DNA of 64,000 bases from assembly GCA_022414725.1 (NCBI GenBank), contig CM039464.1, forward strand, positions 57,580,681 through 57,644,680, written 5' to 3'. Every line of letters begins with the position of its first letter. Positions within the stretch are counted from its first letter, which is position 1. This DNA comes from Microglena sp. YARC (Eukaryota > Chlorophyta > Chlorophyceae > Chlamydomonadales > Chlamydomonadaceae). The position numbers were made by a program, and so were the translations under genes. This document shows positions 32,355 through 42,977 of this stretch, in pieces. Below the pieces are notes generated by a model, which was not told the DNA's origin, searched no databases, and saw nothing but the letters and a program-made list of their open reading frames with translations.

Positions 32355-34840
32355 AAAAAACGGCTATGTGTCAAACATCTTACTCCTCCTCCTCCCCCCC
32401 CCTTCGTCCTCCTCTTCCTCCTCCTTCTCCTCCTCCATGTCCCCATCCCCATCTTCCTCCTCCTCCATCTCCTTCTCCTCAGCAATGTCTCCATCCGATT
32501 GCACAGCCTCTGCCCTGGTGTCCTTCTCAATGGATTGACAAGCTAGGAGCATGCTTGTGTGGTACTTTCTCTGGATCTTCATACCCTTGGTGGGTTCGCA
32601 GCTAAATTGAAATGCGTCAATGGGAATATCGCCCGTCCATGTTGCTTTTCTCCTAACCCCCACGGTAATAGGCACAAGCTTGTGGTCCATCCAATCTTCT
32701 GGCCAAGTTGGGTATTGTGTTTCAGTGTACACCAACTTCTGAGCCCCAGAGTACAAGGCTTTAAATACACACATTCCACTTCTCCATTCACTGGTAGTGA
32801 TTTGACCTCCACCACGTCCCATCCTCTCAATCGGCTAGAGTCATCCATTTGTACCTTGACCACAGCGACATGACCAACAACCAAATCAGTAGTGGGCTTG
32901 TAGGATATTCTTCTATCCGGCTTCGTCCCTTGTGAAGAATATAAGTACAACACATCCTCCTCCTCTGGCTTTCCATATTAGTCTCCAAAGTGTGTGCGAC
33001 CTTCATAGTCTTGGCAATCTCGTTACTTGCAGGTAAAAGGTCTGACACATCCATGGACAAGTCATCCAATGATGCTATCAAGCGCTTGGCCATTGATTTC
33101 TCAGACTGTGTCAGAACACGACTGGTTGCTGACAACTCCGATGGGAAGTCGACAAAATGTTGGTCTTTCGGGTACTCGCCCCAGTCACAGCATCATCTGG
33201 TTGAGTGCTCCAATAACTCTTCTCAACGTTGAAGAAATCAGTCCACCACTTATTGCTGGCTTCCCAAGTTTCACGAAGCTTCTCGGGCAATATGTTTTGA
33301 AGGTCTGGGCATGGGATGGGCCATCGGCTGCTGGTTCATCCATCTGCTGCTGGTCATCGGCTTCTGGTTCTAGAAGGTCCTCCGCTGCGTGTCGTACACG
33401 GACATCAGCTACGGGTCCTGCACGGTCGTCACCGGCGGTTTGTACAGGGACCAATCGGCCATGTGGCCTGCAAGACGTCACCTCCGGGCTTCTCGTTATG
33501 AATAGTCTTCCAGACAGCCGCCCAGTTTGCCTCGATATTCTCGAGCTCTTCAATCTTGATCTCGGGGGCTTCCTTAAATACTGTTCTGGTGTCCACCAGT
33601 GGGAAAGCCTTTGGAGGACGTAAATAGGTTCAGCGTCATTGTCCCACTGTCCTCTCCAAGATCCTGACTCGTCATACTCCTTGTAATAGACCCCTAGCAA
33701 TTGTTGGTGTGCAAACATGTATTGTATATTAGTGAATCATTTAGGACACCCATATTCCTCCCGACTATACTCGGGAGCATCCCTTGGATAATACATCCTA
33801 GGTCCTAGGTACAACTTCCTTTGTATCATTTAATTTCTATTGAAGACTGTACATGTAAATCAATGAGGACATGGCACACCCATATTCCTCCCGAGCATAA
33901 TCGGGAGCATTGTGCAGACAGTACATACACGCACGGTAGCATTTAATTTTGTAAATATTCAGTATATCAAGTATTCTTACCGACTCTCCCGTTGGGACCT
34001 TTCGTTATCTTGAATGCGTGTTAAACGGCGATTAACTTCTTTGACGGTGCTAGTGGCATTGACCGACACAACTTGTAAACGTTGTCTAGGAGGACAGCGG
34101 AGAAGTCCCCTATAGAGGTCACGACGTCTTGCCTTGTGTAAGGGCCCATTCTCTTGAATAAGTTACCAACAATGCCCATCAGATGGTCCAGGGTGTGAAC
34201 CTGAACTTCCATGTTCTTTAACACTTGCGAGATCACAGAGTACTTTTGGTCAAGATTGCTATGTGTGTGTCCGGGAGGGAGGAAATGGACGTACACTTCC
34301 TCAAACCAGTTCATCTCAACCAACAAGGACAAGTATGCGAACATGAAAGCGTTCTTGTTGTCCTTTGCCGCGTTGTCCATTTGCAAGAAGCAATACGGTG
34401 GAAGCTGCCCCTCTTCTTCAAGGACCCGGTTGAAGAAATGTTGGAAGCATGATATAGTCAGATTGATGGACTGCGAGTAGAATGGCAAAGCCCAATAACC
34501 AATGAAGCCTCTTCCCTGGGAGAATAATCCTGAGTTAACATAGAAGGAAACATGAAGTCAGAATATTAGCATTATTTTGTTAAATAATCATTTCAAGTTT
34601 TAAATACTGTGTATGCTCCCGATTATGATCGGGAGGACATGTCCTACATGCGCTGTATTTGTACTCACACATGATGCGTGTCTTTAGAAGTTCACCTCCT
34701 GCGGTCTTCTTTGTATGTGAGAAGTGGCGTGACTGAGGAAGATTAGTCTTCTTGTTGTCCATTGCATCAGCGGATGCGTGCAAGAAGAGCTTTGGATACT
34801 GTTCAGACAGTTTTTCACGGATGTCATACCTACGCCTTGA
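32355..34840 (-). CDS. DUF7869-like (RNase H-fold) transposon protein, spliced
   Basis: Exon A (about 34840-34669) reads RYDIREKLSEQYPKLFLHAS then ADAMDNKKTNLPQ. Exon B (34529-33981) has YCFLQMDNAAKDNKNAFMFA, then VYVHFLPPGHTHSNLDQKYS. The D-N-x-x-x-x-N-K and LPPGHTHxxxDQ motifs are what I know from DUF7869, a domain of eukaryotic transposon-like genes thought to have an RNase H/integrase fold. Exon C (from 33693) gives EIKIEELENIEANWAAVW and EKLRETWEASNKWWTDFF. The C-terminus has a possible chromo/SH3-like part (KPTTDLVVGHVAVVKVQ) and an acidic Glu/Asp tail ending near 32364. Introns 34668-34530 (GTGAGT...CTCAG) and 33980-33694 (GTAAGA...GCTAG) are canonical. Frame breaks inside exons mean an exact protein cannot be given. 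Confidence 0.6.
33694..33980 (-). other. Intron with two hairpin units
   Basis: Canonical GTAAGA donor and TTGCTAG acceptor. It contains two copies of the minisatellite hairpin (33758-33777 and 33888-33907, CTCCCG...CGGGAG), both preceded on the plus strand by acacccatatt. About 130 bp separates the two copies. Confidence 0.65.
34530..34668 (-). other. Intron with one hairpin unit
   Basis: 139-bp intron, GTGAGT donor and AACTCAG acceptor, holding one perfect CTCCCGAT-TATG-ATCGGGAG unit at 34616-34635. Joining the exons at these sites leaves a phase that would create a stop, so one of the sites or the local sequence is slightly wrong. Confidence 0.6.
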
Positions 34841-35100
34841 CTGGTTTTAGGATTGCTTTCCCCCTACTTTTCTTCTCCACGGGAATATTTGTCTGGCTTA
34901 CTCCTTATGACTTGTGTTGTGGAATCCCAGGAATTCTGGGTACCAAGAATACCAGGGATTGGGGGGAATGTAATGATACAGCCTATAGCTGTATCAGTAA
35001 CGGTGCCGGGCTTAGGTCCGACACCCACTCTAGCAGCTGGTGACCAGGCATCTGCCTGGCAGCTAACAGTGTAGTAGGTGACTTCAAGCGAATAGGGTCG

Positions 35101-36400
35101 TTGGGTTTGTCAATGCTCCCAATTATGATCGGGAGGACTGTGTGTATTCCGAGTTTGGTTTTCTCAATCATTCGCTCGTTGGGTTTGACAATGCTCCCGA
35201 TTATGATCAAGAGGACTGTGGGTATTCTGAGTTTGGTTATTCTCAATCATTCGTTCGTTGGGTTTGACAATGCACCCGATTATGATAGGGAGGACTATGG
35301 GTATGCCGAGTACAAAAAAAAAAAAAAAAAAAAAAATTCCCAGTACATGTTTTCTGAATCATTCGCTCGTTGGGTTTGTCAGTGCTCCCGATTATGATCG
35401 GGAGGAATGTGTGTATTCCGAATTTGGTTTTCTCAATCATTAGTTCGTTGGGTTTGACAATGCTCCCGATTATGATCGGGAGGACTCTGTGTATTCCGAA
35501 TTTGGTTTTCTCAATCATTCGCTCGTTGGGTTTGTCAATGCTCCCGATTATGATCGGGAGGACTGTGGGTATTCTGAGCTTGGTTTTTCTCAATCATTCG
35601 TTCGTTGGGTTTGACAATGCTACCGATTATGATCGGGAGGGCTATGGGTATGCCGAGTACAAAAAAAAAAAAAAAAAAAAAATGCCGAGTACATGTTTTC
35701 TGAATCATTCGCTCGTTGGGTTTGTCAGTGCTCCCGATTATGATCGGAAGGACTATGTGTATTCCGAATTTGTTTTTCTCAATCATTCGCTCGTTGGGTT
35801 TGACAATGCTCCCGATTATGATCGGGAGGACTCTGTGTATTCCGAATTTGGTTTTCTCAATCATTAGCTCGTTGGGTTTGTCAATGCTCCCGATTATGAT
35901 CGGGAGGACTGTGGGTATTCTGAGCTTGGTTTTTCTCAATCATTCGTTCGTTGGGTTTGACAATGCTCCCGATTATGATCGGGAGGACTATGGGTATGCC
36001 GAGTACAAAAAAAAAAAAAAAAAATGCCGAGTACATGTTTTCTGAATCATTCGCTCGTTGGGTTTGTCAGTGCTCCCGATTATGATCGGGAGGTCTGTGG
36101 GTATTCTGAGTTTGGTTTTTCTCAATCATTCGTTCATTGGGTTTGACAATGCTCCCGATTATGATCGGGAGGACTATCGGTATGCCGAGTACAAAAAAAA
36201 ACAAAAAAAATGCCGAGTACATGTTTTCTGAATCATTCGCTCGTTGGGTTTGTCAGTGCTCCCGATTATGATCGGGAGGACTGTGGGTATTCCGAATTTG
36301 GTTTTCTCAATCATTCGCTTGTTGGGTTTGAAAATGCTCCCGATTATGATCGGGAGGACTATGGGTATTCTGAGTTTGGTTTTTCTCTATATCTGAATCT
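35101..36400 (+). repeat. Hairpin minisatellite, left arm
   Basis: Repeat of a ~78-bp unit: tcattcgctcgttgggttt, gacaatg, the 20-bp imperfect palindrome CTCCCGATTATGATCGGGAG, and gactgtgggtattctgagtt. A variant unit carries an A-tract (17-23 A, or split) between two gccgagtac motifs (35316, 35661, 36007, 36192). That variant gives a higher-order period of about 345 bp for the first three. Confidence 0.93.
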
Positions 36401-36455
36401 GATTTTGAATCTGAATCTGAATCATTTGCTTTACCAACCTATTTGTCTTCCGCAG

Positions 36456-37255
36456 GGTCTACAATGACAATACCGTGGAATTAAAAATCCAATCGGACGG
36501 AAAGGATTTGGGATGCGGCGTCATGGACGAATGGACCAAGGAGCGCCAAGTGCCAATGAACATCGAAGGCGTTGTTGGTGGACCAGAATTCTATGTTACG
36601 GCTACGCACGCTCACTGGTTGAGGTTTCGCGGCGAATGCAGGCATATGTGCGGAGCAGATGCATTCTGGTCGACACTCACCCTTGCGGAAGTCAAGACAG
36701 CCCAGTTGCTTGAAGTCACTAGCATTCGGAGGCCCATGTTAGGAGCCCTATCATGGATACCAGTTCACATTCAGGCTCTTGGGTTGGAGGTTGACAATGC
36801 GCAGCAAGCCTGTCAGGGTCGGCGAGGGCGAATTTATCGCCGACAAAGAGCTTGAGGAAACTAGGGCTAGGGTTGAGACATGCGAAGGAAAGCTCAGGAG
36901 CGATTTCGAGGAGTTTGGTCCTAGCGACAGGAGGACGTCACCTCGTTGTACACCAAAAGGGCCTTCACCTAACGCATGTATGAGAGCAATCGAACGGACT
37001 GTACTGCTGCACCGTGGCTCAGGTTAAATTTTCAAATCTGACAGGTACATTTCGAATGTTACGTACGCGGTGGATGTACACCGTTCGAAACAACCATTGT
37101 GTGCTGACCGCGCACTTGCCGCTTTCAATTTCGATAGGATATTGCGTAACTTCTGCACTCTTTACATTTCCTACGGCCTCCGCGAAGAAGTCAGGAAAGG
37201 CGCGACGAGGTCAGCTTCCTACAATCAACGAAGAGGACAGATCGCCGACAACTTT
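36456..37255 (+). CDS. Spliced gene fragment of unknown family in the palindrome loop
   Basis: An exon starts after a cttccgcag acceptor at 36455 and reads VYNDNTVELKIQSDGKDLGC then GVMDEWTKERQVPM and EFYVTATHAHWLRFRGECRH, in a frame open to 36855. A second exon (37045-37255) lies between a tctgacag acceptor and a GTAAGG donor and reads DRALAAFNFDRILRNFCTLY then ISYGLREEVRKGA. Natural amino-acid usage and splice signals support a host- or transposon-type gene. I do not recognise a domain. No start or stop is visible, so it is a fragment. The first exon is also present as an inverted copy at 37312-37620. Confidence 0.5.
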
Positions 37256-37311
37256 GTAAGGTCATCGTATTCAAATTGTTATCTCCTTATAGCCCAGCTC
37301 CTGACATGGGC

Positions 37312-37620
37312 CTCCGAATGCTAGTGACTTTCAAGCAACTGGGCTGTCTTGACTTCCGCAAGGGTGAGTGTCGACCAGAATGCTCCGCACATATGCCTGC
37401 ATTCGCCGCGAAACCTCAACCAGTGAGCGTGCGTAGCCGTAACATAGAAGTCTGGTCCACCAACAACGACTTCGATGTTCATTGGCACTTGGCGCTCCTT
37501 GGTCCATTCGTCCATGACGCCGCATCCCAAATCCTTCCCCGTCCGATTGGAGTTTTACTTCCACGGTACCTGTCATTTGTAGACCCTGCAGAAGACAAAT
37601 AGGTTGGTAAAGCAAATTGA
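37312..37620 (-). pseudogene. Inverted copy of the gene fragment's first exon
   Basis: The minus strand from 37620 repeats 36430-36740 at about 95 percent by eye, including the gtcttctgcag acceptor and the MDEWTKERQVPM, YVTATHAHWLRF and LTLAEVKTAQLL codons. It has a few substitutions and indels (for example, six bases coding for part of GADAF are missing). It forms the inner part of the palindrome's right arm. Confidence 0.85.
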
Positions 37621-37624
37621 TTCA

Positions 37625-39375
37625 GATTCAGATTCAGATTCAAAATCAGATTCAGATATAGAGAAAAACCAAACTCAGAATACCAATAGTCCTCCCGATC
37701 ATAATCGGGAGCATTGTCAAACCCAACGACCGAATGATTGAGAATAACCAAACTCAGAATACCCACAGTCCTCCCGATCATAATCGGGAGCATTGTCAAA
37801 CCCAACGAGCGAATGATTGTGAAAACCAAATTCGGAATACACAGAGTCCTCCCGATCATAATCGGGAGCATTGACAACCCAACGAGCGAATGATTGAGAA
37901 AACCAAATTCGGAATACACACAGTCCTCCCGATCATAATCGGGAGCACTGGACAAACCCAACGAGCGAATGATTCAGAAAACATGTAATCGGCATTTTTT
38001 TTTTTTTTTTTTTGTACTCGGCATACCCATAGTCCTCCCGATCATAATCGGTAGCATTGTCAAACCCAACGAGCGCGAATGATTTGAGAAAAACCAAGCT
38101 CAGAATACCCACAGTCCTTCGATCATAATCGAGAGCATTGTCAAACCCAACGAGCGAATGATTGAGAAAACTAAATTCGGAATACACAGAGTCCTCCCGA
38201 TCATAATCGGGAGCACTGACAAACCCAACGAGCGAATGATTCAGAAAACATGTACTTGGCATTTTTTTTTTTTTTTTTTTTTACTCGGCATACCCATAGT
38301 CCTCCCGATCATAATCGGGAGCATTGTCAAACCAACGAGCGACAACGATTGAGAATAACCAAACTCAGAATACCCACAGTCCTCCCGATCATAATCAGGA
38401 GCATTGTCAAACCCAACGAGCGAATGATTCAGAAAACATGTTACTCGGCATTTTTTTTTTTTTTTTTTTTTTTACTCGGCATACCCATAGTCCTCCCGAT
38501 CATAATCGGAGCATTGTCAAACCCAACGAGCGAACGATTGAGAATAACCAAACTCAGATACCCACAGTCCTCCCGATCATCAATCGGGAGCATTGTCAAA
38601 CCCAACGAGCGAATGATTCAGAAAACATGTACTCGGCATATTTTTTTTTGTTTTTTTTGTTTTTGTTTTTGTACTACTCGGCATACCCACAGTCCTCCCG
38701 ATCATAATCGGAGCATTGTCAAACCCAACGAGCGAATGATTGAGAAAAACCAAGCTCAGAATACCCACAGTCCTCCCGATCATAATCGGGAGCATTGTCA
38801 AACCCAACGAGCGAAATGATTGTGAAAAACCAAACTCAGAATACCCACACAGTCCTCCCGATCATAATCGGGAGCATGGACAAACCCAAACGAACGAATG
38901 ATTGTGAAAAACCAAACTCAGAATACCCACAGTCCTCCGATCATAATCGGGAGCATTGACAAACCCAACGAGCGAATGATTGAGAAACCAAATTCGGAAT
39001 ACACACAGTCCTCCCGATCATAATCGGGAAGCACTGAACAAACCTAACGAGCGAATGATTCAGAAAACAATGTACTCGGCATTTTTTTTTGTTTTGTTTA
39101 TTTGTTTACTTGGCATACCATAGTCCTCCCTATCATAATCGGGAGCATTGTCAAACCCAACGAACAAATGATTGAGAAAAACCAAACTCAGAATACCCAC
39201 AGTCCTCTTGATCATAATCGGGAGCATTGTCAAACCCAACGAGCGAATGATTGAGAAAAACCAAACTCAGAATACCCACAGTCCTCCCGATCATAATCGG
39301 GAGCATTGACAAACCCAACGAGCGAATGATTGAGAAAACCAAACTCGGAATACACACAGTCCTCCCGATCATAAA
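37625..39375 (-). repeat. Hairpin minisatellite, right arm
   Basis: Reverse-complement orientation of the left-arm unit (ctcccgatcataatcgggag, gcattgtcaaacccaacgag). T-tract variants lie near 37997, 38262, 38452, 38641 and 39082. Indels are more frequent than in the left arm. Confidence 0.93.
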
Positions 39376-40664
39376 AAAATCAATCCCCAAACCAGTCAAA
39401 GAAAACTTGATCCACCGAATGCCTAGACGGAACAGGCAAAAGGGCTAAATTCTTCTGGGCTATGACATGTCATCAGTCATGCTATGCAAGTCAAGCAGGC
39501 CTCAACTTCACATCTTTGCTTTACCTATTGCAGTACTGGGCCACTAAAACAAACCTAGTAAATAGGTAGGTGGCCGAGGGTGGGCAAAGAACACAGTAAA
39601 ATAGAAGAACTGCAGGTGTACATGATCCATATGTCAGTGTCATGTAAAGTACCAATCACAACATAAACACCCAACCGCACTCCCGGCAAAGATTAACCAA
39701 TAAACAAGGCAACCTGTTGGCAAGCAGTAACTTGGTCAACACAGGCACAAGGCAGCTAAGTCTGGGCTACAATTGCAGTCTACCACTACATGCAATTTCA
39801 TAACCAAACAGACGCTATGGAAATCTTGGAACGGTAGCTAAGGATGCATGCCAATATGGGTATGCAGTACTGTCCGCCATTACTCTGACGCAGGTGCAGG
39901 CGGGTAACCATCATGCAGGGTAGGCAGGCCTCAGGAAGGTGCAGGCGGGTGCAGAGCTGTTTCGCCAGTACTCCGGCGCAGGTGCTGGCCCGGCGCGTGT
40001 CCTGGTCTGGTCTGGCAGGTGCAGGCGGGTACCGCCATGCAGGTAGGCAGACCTATCCAGTGCTCCGAGCGCCAGTGCTCCTGGCTATCTGCCCAGCATC
40101 CACCAGAGAAGTGGCTTAGGCAGGACAGTGACAGTGAAATGCATTGCGCAAAGGGTGCGAGAATTAGAAGCGACTCGGGGTTATTCACAACCAACCGGTG
40201 CTAATGCAGATGCGCAGCAAGGCGATGCAGAAGCGAAAGGCAAAGCAGCAGATCATGAGAACAGAGCTGAAGTGAATTCCCATAGCAGTGAAATGCATTG
40301 CGCAAAAGGGTGCGAGAATTAGGTGCAACTCGGGACCATGCAGGGCCACCCGTGCTAATGCAGATGCGCAGCAAAGTAATGCAGGATGCGAAAGGCAATT
40401 TGCGCAAGCATGAAAGGAGGTGAAAGCGCAAGGCTTGAAAAGAGGTGAAAGCGCAAGGCATGAAGCAAACCCTTTCCGACTTCATCAAAACAGTCTTTCA
40501 TGCATGCGCAGCAAGGGGGGGCCCGGCAAGGGGGGTCAATCAATGCACATCAAGGGTCATGCAAAGGGGTCAAGCTGCCAGGTCATGCAAAGGGGTCAAG
40601 CTGCCAGAGAAGGTGCTGGCATGGCAATCAATGCACAGCAAGGAGTCATGCAAAGGGGTCAAGC
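39376..40664. other. GC-richer non-coding part of the 9.7-kb element with short repeats
   Basis: No convincing gene. Near-duplicate blocks of ~158 bp start at about 40130 and 40288 (gtgaaatgcattgcgcaaa). A ~26-bp repeat (gtcatgcaaaggggtcaagc) occurs three times at 40557-40668. 39900-40030 has gcaggtgcaggcgggt motifs. The open frames here are low-complexity and I do not regard them as genes. Confidence 0.6.
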
Positions 40665-40800
40665 TGCCAATCCATTGAGAAGGACACCAAGGCAGAGGCT
40701 GTGCAATCGGATGGAGACAATGTAGACATTGCTAAGGAGGAGGAGAATGGAGAGGAGGAAGATGGGGATGGGGGCATGGAGGAGGAGATTCTAGTGCAGC
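40665..40800 (+). pseudogene. Second, inverted copy of the DUF7869-like gene's acidic tail
   Basis: The plus strand reads SIEKDTKAEAVQSDGD followed by an acidic Glu/Gly/Asp run, the same segment as the minus-strand tail at 32410-32545 (SIEKDTRAEAVQSDGD). So both ends of the 9.7-kb element carry a copy of this 3' segment in opposite orientation. Only the tail is present here. Confidence 0.8.
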
Positions 40801-41383
40801 GATTGTACAGGCGCTGTTGTTACCCAACAAGTTAGCATTGGCCCTCTTTCTACACCGTGATAGCCTGTTCCCACAGCCAATCTAGAGTAGACAGTATTGT
40901 GTCAGGTAGCACCATGGCGTCAGTTAGCACATGACCAGTCAGCACCAAGTGCAAGAAGTTATCACCAATGGACTTGTGGCAGCAGTGCAACATTAGCACC
41001 GTGCACAAGTTTTGCACGAGTGTACTAGTTTGCCTTATCCAACACACATTTTGAGTGATTTCAGGATTCTAGGATGGCAGTTTGCAGATTTAAGGATATA
41101 AATTTGTGTTATGTACATAATGAGGCTATGAGGTATGAAATTATGAATAATAAGTCCTGAGTTAGGACTTATTAGTTCTGACTTGTATAAGGTACATATA
41201 AGTTCTGAGTTGTGAGTTATACATAAGTGAGGTACACATAAGTACAGATTTCGGAGTCATAAGTACTAAGTTGTACTTTCGAACTGTTGAGTTGTGAGTT
41301 GTGAGATAAATAATTATGAGCAATGCGTTCAAGACTTTGTAAACAGCTTTCACCTTCCTCTTGACTGTCCTCTACAATTGATT
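40801..41383. other. Non-coding DNA with a hairpin
   Basis: No gene. 41149-41173 is an inverted repeat with 10-bp arms (AATAAGTCCT / AGGACTTATT) around GAGTT. Around it, degenerate agttctgag/gttgtgagtt motifs recur between 41150 and 41320. Confidence 0.6.
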
Positions 41384-41490
41384 TTGTATTGGAATACTTC
41401 AAAGGAAATTTCTCTCTCCAAACGAGCAAATCAATGTTACAATTGAAATTGAAGGGAATAGTCTCTTTCTTCTGAATACAACAAAACAAT

Positions 41491-41658
41491 CTTACAAAAT
41501 AAATTGTAAGATATTTTCGTAAAATACACCAAAAAAGCAAAATCAATTAATTTGCGAAAACGATCTTACAAAATAAATTGTAAGATATTTTCGTAAAATA
41601 CACCAAAAAAGCAAAATCAATTAATTTGCGAAAACGATCTTACAATATTTATGGTAAG
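41491..41658. promoter_or_regulatory. Right subterminal palindromic sites, 74-bp tandem repeat
   Basis: Three palindromes of the CTTACAAAATAAATTGTAAG type start at 41491, 41565 and 41639, exactly 74 bp apart. They are separated by a repeat containing caccaaaaaagcaaaatcaa and ttaatttgcgaaaacgat. They mirror the sites at the left end and sit 20-190 bp from the right terminus. Confidence 0.75.
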
Positions 41659-41860
41659 ATTTCAGTAAAATAAAAAATCCGTTCGGAAGCTGGAACGCAC
41701 ATTAAAGCGCGTTGTTCAAAGTGCTCTCATGTGGTACAGTAGGAGGATGAAGGTACTGTAAATGTACCGCCTTCCTTGGGCTTGGAAACGAGAGGCCTCG
41801 GCGTTGGAGCCACTTATAACCTTGTAAAAGTAGCATTTCGTATATTCCTACCCTCTTCCC

Positions 41861-42977
41861 ATGCCTCGAATTCCCAAGAGATTACCTAGGGAACAACGGC
41901 AGTTGATAGTTGATCTGTCCCGGCAGGTTTTCTCTAATGCTGCCACAGGTCGTCAGGTTCCGTGTAATCTAGAGACCGTTATTAGGAGATGGAAACCTGC
42001 CGAACAGCTGTAAGGATTGGAGAAAGTGGACCTCGGGGAAAAGCTCGACAAGTTCCGCAGTCCCCTTACAAGCAGCCCGTGAGGACGAAGATCAAGAGGA
42101 TGGCCAAGACTGGTCTCTCTTCAAGATCAATAGCCTCGACCCTCACCCAAAAGCATGGGATCAGCATCTCTCACACCTCTGTGTGCAGGATTCTCCATGG
42201 AGGCAGGAAGCCTCTAACCTGGCTGAAGGTTGGCAATGAGAGGAGCCTAGGTGGTGTCAACAAGAAAGCTAGAGTGGACTTCTGCCACAAGTGGAAAGAC
42301 TCCAGGTCCAATGCTTTTGATACTTGGGTCTTCCTGGATGCAAAGGACCATTACTGCTACAAATACCAGTTTGGGATTCTTGATTATGCATGGCAAGATG
42401 TCTGCAAGATGAAGGGCAGTGAGGCACCCCCACACTTGGGGGCCAAACCAGGGACACCTTGGGTGTTTAGGTTCTATGGGGCTGTGGGCAAGGACTTTAA
42501 GTCTAAGCTGCATTTTGTGCCTCCCTCCGCTGACCCTAAAAACCTCAAACAGAAGAAGAGCTCTGAAACCTTCAAGTCAGAGCACTTCTAGTTGAGATGA
42601 TGAAAATCTATTTCATGAGGAGATCCAGACCTATACAGCTGGGAGGAGGGGGGGTGGCTACAAGCTCATCATGGATCATGCCAAGCAATACTTCTCCAAG
42701 GACAGCAGGCCTGCCTTGGATAAGATAGGTGTGAAGGTGGTTAAGGATTACCCAGCACAATACTGGGACTTGAACATCGATTGAGAATTTATGGGCATTC
42801 TCAAGTCAAGATGTGTAGGAAGAATGCTAAGAGTGGCCCTAACTGGAGGAAACTTGATAGAGGCTGCATGGGCCAGCATTGAGCTCAAGTCTATCAATGC
42901 CCTTCATGCTGGATTCCAAGAGACTGAGTTGAAATTGTGCATAGTGAGGATGGAAAGTGAGGTGCTCCCACCACTAA
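41861..42977 (+). pseudogene. Tc1/mariner transposase, copy 12, frameshifted
   Basis: One G is missing in GGCAGGTTTTC, an internal TAA replaces CAA after PAEQL (42010), and one C is missing in AAGCTCG. 41989-42591 is then open until a TAG created by small insertions near 42588. The same TAA/TAG-type change (ctgtaagg) is shared with copies 11 and 13, so these three form a sub-lineage. Confidence 0.9.

Larger units (their letters stand above)
35101..39375. repeat. ~4.3-kb imperfect palindrome (arms ~1.6 and ~2.1 kb)
   Basis: The left arm (35101-36740) comprises the minisatellite plus a gene fragment; the right arm (37305-39375) is its reverse complement in the mirrored order. The loop of about 565 bp (36741-37304) holds the second exon. 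The right arm is longer and noisier. Inside each arm every unit is itself a small palindrome. It could be a genuine inverted duplication or a fold-back read artefact. Confidence 0.85.
32005..41703. mobile_element. ~9.7-kb inverted-end element with a DUF7869-like gene
   Basis: The left end reads AATGGGCGTTCCTTCTTCCG (from 32005). The right end, read in reverse complement from 41703, reads AATGTGCGTTCCAGCTTCCG, and both continue AACGGATTT. Internal to each end are repeated palindromes of the type CTTACAAT...ATTGTAAG. The element interrupts the Tc1 array: before it is the middle of a unit's non-coding tail, after it the array resumes at aagcgcgttgttc. No target duplication is visible, so arrival may have involved deletion or recombination. 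The cargo is an intron-containing DUF7869-like gene (minus), a second spliced gene fragment, and a 4.3-kb palindromic minisatellite. It could be an autonomous DNA transposon or a composite. Confidence 0.7.

Noticed and set aside
35101..38819. Repetitive ORFs in the hairpin minisatellite (with motifs such as LPIMIGRT)
   Set aside because: They arise from a non-coding tandem repeat that happens to lack stops in some frames; A-tract lengths vary without regard to frame.
35101..39375. CRISPR-like array
   Set aside because: Regularly spaced palindromic units exist, but the spacers are repeats themselves, not unique, no cas genes are present, and the setting is eukaryotic.
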